Shown here in pieces: positions 27,750-35,078 of a stretch of 64,000 nt of DNA. The stretch comes from Peristeroidobacter soli (lineage in GTDB: Bacteria > Pseudomonadota > Gammaproteobacteria > Steroidobacterales > Steroidobacteraceae). Location: NCBI RefSeq assembly GCF_004138485.1, contig NZ_RYEV01000005.1:1102827-1166826 (forward strand), read 5' to 3'. The notes beneath the pieces are model-generated. The model searched no databases. It saw only the letters and a program-made list of their open reading frames with translations, and was not told the DNA's origin. The position numbers and the translations under genes were made by a program. Each line of letters begins with the position of its first letter. Within the stretch, counting starts at the first letter, position 1.

Positions 27750-28494
27750 GATCGAAGTCGCGGGGCTGCGCAAGAGCTTTGCCACCGACAAGGGCACGCT
27801 CGGCGTCGTCGACGATGTAAGCCTGCAGGTCGGCGACGGCGAGTTCATCGCCATCGTCGGGCCTTCGGGCTGCGGCAAGTCGACCCTGATGCGCATGATC
27901 GCAGGCTTCATCCCGCCGGATTCCGGCCGCATTCTCATCGACGGCATGACTCGGACTGAGCCGAGTCCACAGGGCATCCTGATCTCGCAGCACGGCTCGG
28001 TGTTCCCCTGGCTCACCGTGCAGGAGAATCTGATGTTCGGCCTGAACGGCAACGAGTCGACCCGCGAGAAGATCGCCAGCGCCGATCACTACGCCAACAT
28101 CGTCGGATTGAAGGGATTCGAGAGCAGCTATCCGCACGAGCTGTCCGGCGGCATGTTGAAGCGCGTCGAGATCGCCCGCGCGCTCGCGGTGAAGCCCGCC
28201 ATTCTTTACATGGACGAGCCGTTCTCGGCACTCGATGCGTTGATGAGCTTACGGATGCGCAACGAGCTGCGGAAGATTCTCGGGCAGGAGCGGCACACGG
28301 TGTTGCTCATCACGCACGACGTGGAGGAGGCGATTCATCTCGCCGATCGCGTGATGGTGCTGTCGCCGCGACCCACGCGGATTCAGGCAACGTTCGAGGT
28401 GAAGATGCCGCATCCAAGAAAGCTCACGAGTCCCGAAGTGCAGCAGCTGCGCGTGGCGATTCTGAAAGAGCTGGGCGTGGAGAGCGAGGACTAG
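27739..28494 (+). CDS. ABC importer ATP-binding protein (SsuB/TauB-type)
   Basis: A 251-residue ATPase with Walker A GPSGCGKST, Q-loop LISQHGSVFPWLTV, signature LSGGMLKRVEIARAL, Walker B AILYMDEPFSALD and H-loop LLITHDVEEA. All key residues are present. It pairs with the overlapping permease. Its TAG stop (28492-28494) ends on the first base of repeat copy 2. Confidence 0.95.
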   Translation: MPTKIEVAGLRKSFATDKGTLGVVDDVSLQVGDGEFIAIVGPSGCGKSTLMRMIAGFIPPDSGRILIDGMTRTEPSPQGILISQHGSVFPWLTVQENLMFGLNGNESTREKIASADHYANIVGLKGFESSYPHELSGGMLKRVEIARALAVKPAILYMDEPFSALDALMSLRMRNELRKILGQERHTVLLITHDVEEAIHLADRVMVLSPRPTRIQATFEVKMPHPRKLTSPEVQQLRVAILKELGVESED

Positions 28495-28776
28495 GGCCTG
28501 TGAACACTCATTGGACGGGCTGCGACGAGCTATTGCGGTTCAGGGCTAGGCGCGACGACCGCCGTGTACTCTCCGTACATAAGGGAGGAGCAACGACGTC
28601 CTGAACCGCAATAGCTCGTCCCATCAAATGTATTTATTCATTAAATGGGTTGCGCCTCGAATCGCCCGCAGCTGCGTTACAAAGCTTGCCCATATCGACA
28701 TATGGGCTGCGCTTTGCGCCTTGCTGCAGGCGATTGGAGGCGCAACGCAGCCCATCCAATGAGTGTTCACAGGCCC
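28494..28776. repeat. 283-bp structured repeat, copy 2 (MITE-like, non-coding)
   Basis: Same length, orientation and architecture as copy 1: terminal inverted repeats at 28494-28523 and 28747-28776, hairpin A at 28524-28620, spacer 28621-28648 and hairpin B at 28649-28746. TA flanks it on both sides (28492-28493, 28777-28778). It exactly fills the space between two convergent genes: the upstream ATPase stops at its left end, and the minus-strand VWA gene has its TAG stop across its right end. It could act as a bidirectional terminator. Between the copies, the position-9 pair in the terminal repeat changes from T-A to G-C on both arms. Confidence 0.85.
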
Positions 28777-29801
28777 TAGCTGATCTTGAATCTCGGGCCG
28801 CGGTTGTCGGCCTCGTGCATGCCGACGAACGTGCCATTGTTCTTCTGACAGATGATTCGCATCATCGTCGCGAAACGGATGCTGGTGTATTGGGGTGCGA
28901 GCGGCGTGACGGGAAATCCGATGGCGTGAATGCGCACGCGGCGCTCGCCGCTCTGGTCGGTGCGATTGACCATGTCGACGGTCTTGACCACCGTGTCGAT
29001 CGAGGGGCCGGTGAACTCGTCCCCGAATACGTACAGGCTGATCTTCTTGTCCGCGGCCCAGTAGGTGCGGATCGCGCTGACGATGCCCTGTGAGGGGTTG
29101 GAGGCCGAGAACGCATTCCAGGTGCGCAGTCGATCGAGCACCATCTTGCGCGCTTCCGGAGTGTCGTTGATCCACTTGCCCTGATAGCCCGAGAACATCG
29201 GTGTGCCGACGTCGTTGGTCACCTGGATGCCCTTGAGATGCGGATAGATGTTCAGGATCTCCTGCATGCTCTGGAGCATCATCGGCCAGGCATAGTTGAA
29301 CATGCTGCCGGAGGTGTCGATGATGAAGACCACGTACTCGCTGTCGATGGGCACGCCGCCGACGATGTCGCCGTTCTGATGCTTGAACTCGGGGCCGGCG
29401 TACAGCCGTTTCATTTCTTCGGTCAGCTTCTCCCGCGCGGCGACCAGTTGCCCCTGAATCTTGTTGGCCGCATCTGAGTCTTTGTTCGATGCCGAGAATT
29501 TGCCGCGTAGCGCACTCAAGTCGCCATACAAGCGGGCGATGCGGGCCTTCTCATCCGCGAGCTGCTCCTGCTGGGCGCGCAGATCCCGATTCAAGATCTC
29601 GCTCTCGCCGCGAATGTCGACCAGTTGGTCTTGCAGGTTCAGCACGTGCGCATGGGTCGCCTGCTGGGCTTCTTCGATGGCGGGACTGCGCACGTTACTC
29701 AGCACCAGCAGCAGGATCACCGAGCCCAGTCCGCAGGTGATGCAGTCGAGGAAGGAGATGCTGAACACCTCCGTTTCGCGGCGGATGTGACGACGTGGCA
29801 T
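28776..29801 (-). CDS. membrane-anchored VWA-domain protein 1
   Basis: A 341-residue protein with one N-terminal membrane helix (about 14-37) containing SFLDCITCGLGSV, where the Asp19 just before the helix resembles the key Asp of ExbD/MotB-type stator proteins. A coiled-coil segment follows (about 45-130), then a von Willebrand factor A domain with the MIDAS motif DTSGSM at 162-167. The bulk is probably periplasmic. The next gene upstream is a paralogue with the same anchor. No ExbB/MotA partner lies in the window. Function unknown. Confidence 0.82.
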   Translation of the reverse strand: MPRRHIRRETEVFSISFLDCITCGLGSVILLLVLSNVRSPAIEEAQQATHAHVLNLQDQLVDIRGESEILNRDLRAQQEQLADEKARIARLYGDLSALRGKFSASNKDSDAANKIQGQLVAAREKLTEEMKRLYAGPEFKHQNGDIVGGVPIDSEYVVFIIDTSGSMFNYAWPMMLQSMQEILNIYPHLKGIQVTNDVGTPMFSGYQGKWINDTPEARKMVLDRLRTWNAFSASNPSQGIVSAIRTYWAADKKISLYVFGDEFTGPSIDTVVKTVDMVNRTDQSGERRVRIHAIGFPVTPLAPQYTSIRFATMMRIICQKNNGTFVGMHEADNRGPRFKIS

Positions 29802-29806
29802 GACGG

Positions 29807-30901
29807 TCAGGGCCAGTCCTTGGCTGGCATCATGAATTCGCCGCCGCTATGGCGCGCGGCGACCCAGAAGGCGCTGGCGGCCTGCGGATCGCCTTCGAAG
29901 GGCAACAGCACCACGCTCAGCGGCACGTTGTGAGGATATTTCGCCATGGCTCTCTCGAATAATTTGTAGCGGCCATCGCCGTCGATCATCTTGCGGATCA
30001 CCGGCGCGGAGGCGCCCTGCGTCGGCAGGCCATCGGTGATCAGGATCACCCGATCCGGCGCCGGGTTCATCGCCGTGATGGCGGCGAAGGCGTTCTCCAG
30101 ACTGGTGCCGTCATTGGGAACCAGCTCATGCAACGCCTTCATGGTCGCATCGAGCGCATCGGCGTCGTTGCCGTTGAGCCATTTTCCTTCGCTCTGTTTC
30201 ATGAGCGGCCACGAGTGGGTATTGAACGAGTAGACCTGAAACTTGCTGGTCTCGGGAATGTGCGCTGCCAGCCACTCGGTGATGGCGAGCGTACGTCGCC
30301 ACTTGTCCGCCGCGCGCTTGCGGTCATCGGACATGTTGCGCAGTCGCAGGACGTTGACCAGCGTTTCATCGAGCATGCTGGCGGAGGAATCGATCAAGAA
30401 CAGGATGCGCTCGCCGCGGACTTTCAGGCCGGTCAGATAGTGGCGGTTGCCTTCACCCTCGAAGCCACGAATGCTGGTACCGCGAGGCCCCGGACTGTGG
30501 GCGCCGCCTTCGAGCCGGCGTTGCCCTTCCTCCATCGATTTCAGATCGGCTTCGAGACGCGCGATATCTTCGTGCCGAGCCAGCGTTTGTTTGTCGGAGT
30601 CGGCCAGTTGCAGCTTGGTGTGTTCGATCTGTGCGAGCACTCGCGGCGCCAGGCCTTCGGTGCGGACGCGTTCGGCCTGGGTCTGTTCCAGCGAGTTGCG
30701 CAGCTGGACCAGCTGCTGGTCGCCCTCCAGCACCTTATCTTCGAGCTGACTGACTTCCGCATCGCTCGAGCGCTCTTCAGTAATCCGCCGCAGTCCACCT
30801 TGCGCGTTGATCAGCGTGAAGACCAGCACCACCGACCCGAACGCGCAGGTGATGCAGTCGAGGAACGACATGCTGAAAACTTCGGTTTTACGGCGCGGCA
30901 T
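29807..30901 (-). CDS. membrane-anchored VWA-domain protein 2
   Basis: A 364-residue paralogue of the next gene downstream, separated from it by 5 bp, so both are on one transcript. The membrane anchor EVFSMSFLDCITCAFGSVVL is nearly the same as in VWA 1. It is followed by a predicted coiled coil (about 40-130), a short Gly-rich linker and a VWA domain with DSSASM at 171-176 and ILITDGLPTQG further on. The MIDAS Asp and Ser residues are present, so it should bind Mg or Ca and a ligand. Its role is not known. Confidence 0.82.
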   Translation of the reverse strand: MPRRKTEVFSMSFLDCITCAFGSVVLVFTLINAQGGLRRITEERSSDAEVSQLEDKVLEGDQQLVQLRNSLEQTQAERVRTEGLAPRVLAQIEHTKLQLADSDKQTLARHEDIARLEADLKSMEEGQRRLEGGAHSPGPRGTSIRGFEGEGNRHYLTGLKVRGERILFLIDSSASMLDETLVNVLRLRNMSDDRKRAADKWRRTLAITEWLAAHIPETSKFQVYSFNTHSWPLMKQSEGKWLNGNDADALDATMKALHELVPNDGTSLENAFAAITAMNPAPDRVILITDGLPTQGASAPVIRKMIDGDGRYKLFERAMAKYPHNVPLSVVLLPFEGDPQAASAFWVAARHSGGEFMMPAKDWP

Positions 30902-31211
30902 GGCAGGCCTTCGGGAGCACCGTCGACGCCAGATCTGACATCGATGGTAAGAACCTCGCGAGCGGGCAAGGATGAAGAGTTGCTTAAGATTTCGTAACGA
31001 TGTCGGCCGGCTTCGGACAGCGCGGACATTCGATCGCGACTATCACAAATTCAGACGACAGGAAGTGGCTCCTCGGAGGGTATTGCTCAGTTATCGCAGT
31101 CTTTTGCCCGGGAGCACGATGCGACGCTGCCGGCATTGCCAGCGTCGTATCGACCAATGCGCGGGTGCGTGTGAACTATGGTTGACGGTGTGTTAACTAT
31201 GGTTTACAGTA
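30902..31211. promoter_or_regulatory. divergent intergenic region (310 bp)
   Basis: This gap lies between the VWA operon (-) and the toxin-antitoxin pair (+) and should hold promoters for both. The right end has a well-defined promoter with direct repeats, listed separately. Short open frames within it lack ribosome-binding sites and familiar motifs, so I see no gene here. Confidence 0.5.
31171..31210 (+). promoter_or_regulatory. toxin-antitoxin promoter with two 19-bp direct repeats
   Basis: Two direct repeats (31171-31189 and 31192-31210) share 16 of 19 bases around the core AACTATGGTT and are spaced 21 bp apart, two helical turns. They overlap a good sigma70-type promoter: TTGACG at 31182-31187, a 17-bp spacer and TACAGT at 31205-31210. 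The start codon follows by one to four bases, so the mRNA may be leaderless or nearly so. The layout suggests that the antitoxin binds here to repress its own operon. Confidence 0.6.
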
Positions 31212-31214
31212 ATG

Positions 31215-31511
31215 ATGCTCGAGATATTCAGGTCCACCACATTTGATTGCTGGCTACGCGATCTGCGCGACTCGCGTGCTCGGGCGCGCATAGAGGCGCG
31301 GATTCTGCGGTTGTCTCGTGGAAATGCGGGCGATGTGAAGTCCGTCGGTTCGGGCGTGAGTGAGATGCGAATCGATCACGGGCCAGGTTATCGCGTGTAC
31401 TTCACGCGGTGCGGTCAGTTTGTGATTCTTCTTCTGTGTGGCGGCGATAAGCGTACACAGCACGCCGACATCGAGCGTGCGATCGAGATGGCGGAAGATT
31501 GGAGCGCTTGA
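31215..31511 (+). CDS. RelE/ParE-superfamily toxin (HigB-like)
   Basis: A 98-residue protein of the addiction-module killer group. It begins MLEIFRSTTFDCWLRDLRDS, with SRARARIEARILRLSRGNAGD and GYRVYFTRCGQFVILLLCGG in the core and KRTQHADIERAIEMA near the end. Members are ribosome-dependent mRNA interferases or gyrase poisons; which applies here is not clear. Two in-frame ATGs (31212 and 31215) are possible. The partner antitoxin gene follows after 2 bp. Confidence 0.85.
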   Translation: MLEIFRSTTFDCWLRDLRDSRARARIEARILRLSRGNAGDVKSVGSGVSEMRIDHGPGYRVYFTRCGQFVILLLCGGDKRTQHADIERAIEMAEDWSA

Positions 31512-31513
31512 CC

Positions 31514-31813
31514 ATGGTGCGCAAGAAAGAAAAGTTCTCTCGTTACGACGTTGTCGACTACCTCAAGACCGAGGAGGACATCGCGGCCTATCTCGAAGCC
31601 TGCATGGAAGAGGCGGGGGACGATGCCGCTTATATCGCCGCGGCGTTGGGAGACGTCGCTCGTGCGCGCGGCATGGCGCAACTTGCAAAAGACACGGGCA
31701 TCTCGCGCGAAGGTTTATATAAAGCGCTCTCGCCCGACGGCAACCCCAGTCTCGCAACAGTGCTCAAGGTCCTCAAAGCGCTGGGATTGAAGTTGGCGCC
31801 CAAGGTCGCGTGA
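31514..31813 (+). CDS. HigA-like antitoxin with helix-turn-helix
   Basis: A 99-residue putative addiction module antidote. The central and C-terminal part, RGMAQLAKDTGISREGLYKAL followed by PSLATVLKVLKALGLKL, is a Xre/Cro-type helix-turn-helix. It should neutralise the upstream toxin and repress the operon. GGAG (31501-31504) within the toxin gene is its likely ribosome-binding site. Toxin-first order is typical of the HigBA group. Confidence 0.85.
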   Translation: MVRKKEKFSRYDVVDYLKTEEDIAAYLEACMEEAGDDAAYIAAALGDVARARGMAQLAKDTGISREGLYKALSPDGNPSLATVLKVLKALGLKLAPKVA

Positions 31814-31895
31814 GCGCTTGGGCTGACTGGGGCCAAGGCGAATAATGAAGGTGGCCCGCATAAGGCGATCAGTGCGATCGTGACCGGTGAGCGAG

Positions 31896-32432
31896 TCAAT
31901 CAGACGCCATCCGGCGTCGCCAATGGCGCTTCTCGATCCGTCTGACATCAGGCGATGCGGCAAGCTGCTGCAAGTACAAAGCGAGATGCGCCAGCTCGTC
32001 ATCAGTTGGATCGCCCAGGAAGGGCGCGACGCGGACCAGGTTTCCATAGTTCCGCGTATGTTTCTCCGGACTATCGTCAACCACCACCACTCGCGATAAG
32101 TCATAACCACGACGTTTAATCTTTCGCAGCGGCTTGGCCTGGCACCAGGCATCCAGCTCGAAGTTGCGAGTAGGTGTGCAGCGATCGCTGGCCCAAACAA
32201 ATTCCAACGACTCTGTATTCCGAAAGACCAGCGAGCAGACCGCGCGTGCATACGCAGGCGACGATGACGTCCACACCGCAAGCCGAAACAGCTTCGACAC
32301 GTGCTCCAGAAATTCCGGCAGTCCCGGGCGCTGATATAGATAGTAGGGAGCGACTTCGCACCGCGGTTCAATCGCGAGCGGCGTTTCCGTCGCGTGCACG
32401 AGCGTCTCGTCCAGATCCAGGACCAATAACAT
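31896..32432 (-). CDS. HAD-family phosphatase of the FCP1/NLI-interacting type
   Basis: A 178-residue protein starting MLLVLDLDETLVHATE, the catalytic DxDxT motif (Asp6, Asp8) of HAD phosphatases. Features of the NIF/SCP/FCP1 group include YYLYQRPGLPEFLEHVSKLF, LAVWTSSSPAYA and VVVVDDSPEKH. Eukaryotic members dephosphorylate proteins, but bacterial members are poorly known. A longer reading to 32480 or 32519 is open, but those starts lack good ribosome-binding sites. It is convergent with the antitoxin gene. Confidence 0.82.
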   Translation of the reverse strand: MLLVLDLDETLVHATETPLAIEPRCEVAPYYLYQRPGLPEFLEHVSKLFRLAVWTSSSPAYARAVCSLVFRNTESLEFVWASDRCTPTRNFELDAWCQAKPLRKIKRRGYDLSRVVVVDDSPEKHTRNYGNLVRVAPFLGDPTDDELAHLALYLQQLAASPDVRRIEKRHWRRRMASD

Positions 32433-32552
32433 CCGAGAATCCACGCTGGAAGTGCTGACGGTGGTCGATGGGCCGCTCATGCATGGAGCATGTTCGATCG
32501 CCAGGCGATCTGGCAACACAGCGGCGGTGCCGAATGCTCGCGGATCGAGAGA

Positions 32553-32893
32553 TGGTGCCTGGGACCGGAATCGAACCGGTACGGAGTTGCCCCCGAGGGA
32601 TTTTCGTACTCGCTACAGCTTTCGCTGCGACCCGCTGATGACAAATCAGTTGGCCTTTGGAGTCTGGACTTTCTCTTTGTCGTGTCCCGCTGTCGCGGAA
32701 GTTAGACAGGGGCCGTCAAGTCTCTACACTTTCCCGGGCAGGGCCCGGGCTTAGCTCGGGATTGCAGGCACGCGCGCGATCAGGCGGAGCGTGAGGCTGG
32801 TTCCCCGAATTTGACCCCATTCACACCGGCCGTTTCCGAGCCGGGTGCTCAAAATTTCAAGTCCCTTGCGTCTACCAATTTCGCCACCCAGGC
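32553..32893 (-). tRNA. tRNA-Leu (anticodon UAA) split by a group I intron
   Basis: Read on the minus strand, the 5' exon (32893-32859, 35 nt) begins GCCTGGGTGGCGAAATTGG and ends GGGACTT. The 3' exon (32604-32553, 52 nt) begins AAAATCCCTCG and ends with an encoded CCA. Joined, they give an 87-nt tRNA with a perfect 7-bp acceptor (GCCTGGG/CCCAGGC), an AGGGA/TCCCT anticodon stem, loop CUUAAAA (anticodon UAA), a long class II variable arm and an ACCGG/CCGGT T stem. A 254-nt intron interrupts it between U34 and A35. Without allowing for the intron, a normal tRNA search may miss this gene. Confidence 0.93.
32605..32858 (-). ncRNA. group I intron in tRNA-Leu(UAA)
   Basis: The 254-nt insertion follows U34, and its last base is G, the two hallmarks of group I splice sites. 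The core resembles the cyanobacterial trnL intron: GCAATCCCGAGCTAAGCC (P4-P6 region, minus strand, 32765-32748), GTGTAGAGACTTGACGG (32729-32713) and GACAAAGAGAAAGTCC (32681-32666). GACTT in the second block pairs with AAGTC in the third to form P7. A GC-rich hairpin with CCCGGG arms lies between. The intron is too short to encode a homing endonuclease, and none is seen. Self-splicing is expected but not shown. Confidence 0.9.
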
Positions 32894-32988
32894 ACGGGCG
32901 GGACGGACATTGTAAGCCACTCGGGGGCAGCGTGTTAAACTAAGCGCGCACAAACCATTACACACAGAACATAGCGCGACACCCCAGC

Positions 32989-33636
32989 ATGCTTGCACAG
33001 GTCGCTGCGACTTCGCCGCAGCCGCAATTAGAAGCGCGCGCCGTCCATCTCTGGCGCGGCGAGAAACACCTGTTACGCGGCGTGTCCTTTGCCCTTTACA
33101 GCGGCGAGCTGCTGCAGATCGTCGGGCCGAACGGCGTGGGCAAGACCAGTCTCTTGCGCTGTGTGGCGGGGCTGTTGCCGACGGAGCAGGGCGAGATCGT
33201 CTGGCAGGGCCAGGCGCTGTCGGCCGGGCTCGAGGGGTTTCATCGGGAGCTGGCGTATCTCGGGCACGTCAACGGCCTCAAATCCGACCTTACGGCGCTG
33301 GAGAATCTGCGCTTCGGCGTGTCGGTCCGGCGCGGCGTCACTACGGAGGAGTTACGCGAAACTCTCCAGTTACTGCACGTCGAGTCTTGCGCAGACTTGC
33401 CGGTGCGCTCGTTGTCGGCGGGGCAGAAGCGTCGAGTCGCTCTGGCCCGCATCATGCTGACGCGCGCGTCGCTGTGGATTCTCGACGAGCCCATCACCAA
33501 TCTCGACAAAGCCGGCATCGCGCTGTTCGAGGCGCGGATCGCCGAGCACATGCGAGCTGGCGGCATGATCCTCACAGCGGCCCACCAACTGCTGCTACAG
33601 GGCCAGCCCGACGTGCGCACCTTGGAGCTGCGCTGA
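32989..33636 (+). CDS. ccmA: cytochrome c maturation ATP-binding protein CcmA
   Basis: A 215-residue ABC ATPase with Walker A GPNGVGKTS (about 46-54), signature SLSAGQKRRVALARIM, Walker B LWILDEPITNLD and AAHQLL. SAGQKRR with ITNLD is the CcmA form. Together with CcmB and CcmC it releases heme-loaded CcmE in the inner membrane. It starts the ccm operon, about 95 bp from the 5' end of the divergent tRNA gene, and its stop overlaps ccmB. Confidence 0.95.
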   Translation: MLAQVAATSPQPQLEARAVHLWRGEKHLLRGVSFALYSGELLQIVGPNGVGKTSLLRCVAGLLPTEQGEIVWQGQALSAGLEGFHRELAYLGHVNGLKSDLTALENLRFGVSVRRGVTTEELRETLQLLHVESCADLPVRSLSAGQKRRVALARIMLTRASLWILDEPITNLDKAGIALFEARIAEHMRAGGMILTAAHQLLLQGQPDVRTLELR

Positions 33637-34337
33637 TGCAGTCGTCCGTTCAGACGACGCCCGGACTGGGCAAAATCCTGATGCTGGTGCTGGCGCGCGA
33701 TCTGCGGCTGGCCGTGCGCCATTGGGATCAGGTGCTCCAGCCGCTGATCTTTTTCGTGATCGTCACGACCCTGTTCCCGCTGGCGATCAGTCCGGCACTG
33801 GACGAGCTGCGCAAGATCTCGCCGGGCGTGGTGTGGGTCGCGGCCATGCTGGCTTCGTTGCTGGCACTTGAATCGCTATTCAGGCCCGACGTCGAAGACG
33901 GCACCATGGAGCAGTGGGTACTGTCGGGTCAGCCGCTGTCGCTGCTGCTGCTGGCCAAAACCGGCACGCATTGGCTGCTCACCGGGCTGCCGCTGGTGTT
34001 GATGGCGCCGATCGTGGGAACTGCTTTGGGAATGCCGCAGTCTGTATGGCCGGTACTGGCGGCAACGCTGGCCTTGGGGACCGGATCGCTGTCCGTCCTT
34101 GGAGCCATCGGCGCCGCTCTTACGGTGAGTGTCCGAAGGGGGAGCGTGCTGCTAGCGTTGCTGGTGCTGCCGCTGGAGATGCCGGTGCTGATCTTCGGCG
34201 CCCGCGCCGTGGATCTGGCCATGCACGGCGAACCGGTGGCCGGTCCGTTAAACTTGCTGGCTGCGCTATTGTTGTTCTTCGTCAGCCTCGGGCCCTTCGC
34301 CATGGCTGCCGCCATGCGGATCAGTGTGGAGTCCTAA
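33636..34337 (+). CDS. ccmB: cytochrome c maturation membrane protein CcmB
   Basis: A 233-residue membrane protein with six helices. The N-terminal part LGKILMLVLARDLRLAVRHW and then PLIFFVIVTTLFPLAI and RPDVEDGTMEQWVLSGQPLS match CcmB. The ATG overlaps the ccmA stop (TGATG at 33634). It is slightly longer than the usual 220 residues because of a short N-terminal extension. Confidence 0.94.
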   Translation: MQSSVQTTPGLGKILMLVLARDLRLAVRHWDQVLQPLIFFVIVTTLFPLAISPALDELRKISPGVVWVAAMLASLLALESLFRPDVEDGTMEQWVLSGQPLSLLLLAKTGTHWLLTGLPLVLMAPIVGTALGMPQSVWPVLAATLALGTGSLSVLGAIGAALTVSVRRGSVLLALLVLPLEMPVLIFGARAVDLAMHGEPVAGPLNLLAALLLFFVSLGPFAMAAAMRISVES

Positions 34338-34344
34338 AAAAGCT

Positions 34345-35076
34345 ATGTGGCTGTGGTTTCACAAGCTCAGCTCGCCGCCTTACGCCTACCGCACGGCCGG
34401 TCTGGTGCGCCCGTGGCTGTTCTGGCCGGCGGTCGTGCTGATGATCGTCGGTGCCATCGGCGGCCTGCTGCTTGCGCCCGAGGACTACCAACAGAAGGAT
34501 GCGTTTCGCATTATTTACGTCCATGTGCCGACCGCGATCCTGTCGTTGTCGATCTACACCGTGATGGCGGTGGGCGCGGCGGTCGGCGTCATCTGGAGGA
34601 TCAAGCTGGCTCATGCGGTCGCCGCGGCCTGCGCGCCCATCGGGGCGTGGTTCACGGCAGTGTGCCTGGCAACCGGCTCCATCTACGGCAAGCCCATGTG
34701 GGGCACGTGGTGGGAGTGGGATCCGCGGCTGACCTCGGAATTGATCCTGCTTTTCCTGTATCTGGGCTACATGGCCTTGCGAGCGTCATTTGACGACACG
34801 CAGCGGGCCGACCGGGCCAGTGCGATCCTGGCCATCGTGGGCGTGGTCAATGTGCCCATCGTCAAATACTCGGTGGTCTGGTGGAACAGCTTGCACCAAG
34901 GCCCCAGTATCTCGAAGATTGCCGCCCCCTCGATCGCGGGGTCCATGCTCTGGCCGTTGCTGGTCATGCTGCTGGCCTTCGCTCTGTATGTCGGCGCGGT
35001 GGTCTGCGACCGCTTGCGGGCGGAAATCCTCCGGCGTGAGCGGAACGCCAGTTGGTTGAGCGAAAGCGTTGCCTGA
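34345..35076 (+). CDS. ccmC: heme-handling membrane protein CcmC
   Basis: A 243-residue protein with six helices and the heme-binding Trp-rich loop WGTWWEWDPRLTSELI. The flanking His residues lie in IIYVHVPTA and VVWWNSLHQG. It attaches heme to CcmE. The ATG at 34345 lies seven bases after the ccmB stop; an earlier in-frame GTG (34324) would overlap ccmB. Confidence 0.96.
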   Translation: MWLWFHKLSSPPYAYRTAGLVRPWLFWPAVVLMIVGAIGGLLLAPEDYQQKDAFRIIYVHVPTAILSLSIYTVMAVGAAVGVIWRIKLAHAVAAACAPIGAWFTAVCLATGSIYGKPMWGTWWEWDPRLTSELILLFLYLGYMALRASFDDTQRADRASAILAIVGVVNVPIVKYSVVWWNSLHQGPSISKIAAPSIAGSMLWPLLVMLLAFALYVGAVVCDRLRAEILRRERNASWLSESVA

Positions 35077-35078
35077 TC

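Noticed and set aside
32553-32893. Considered as tmRNA or as two tRNA fragments
   Set aside because: The halves pair into one complete tRNA-Leu, and the middle has group I core motifs. No tag-coding ORF or tRNA-Ala-like end is present.
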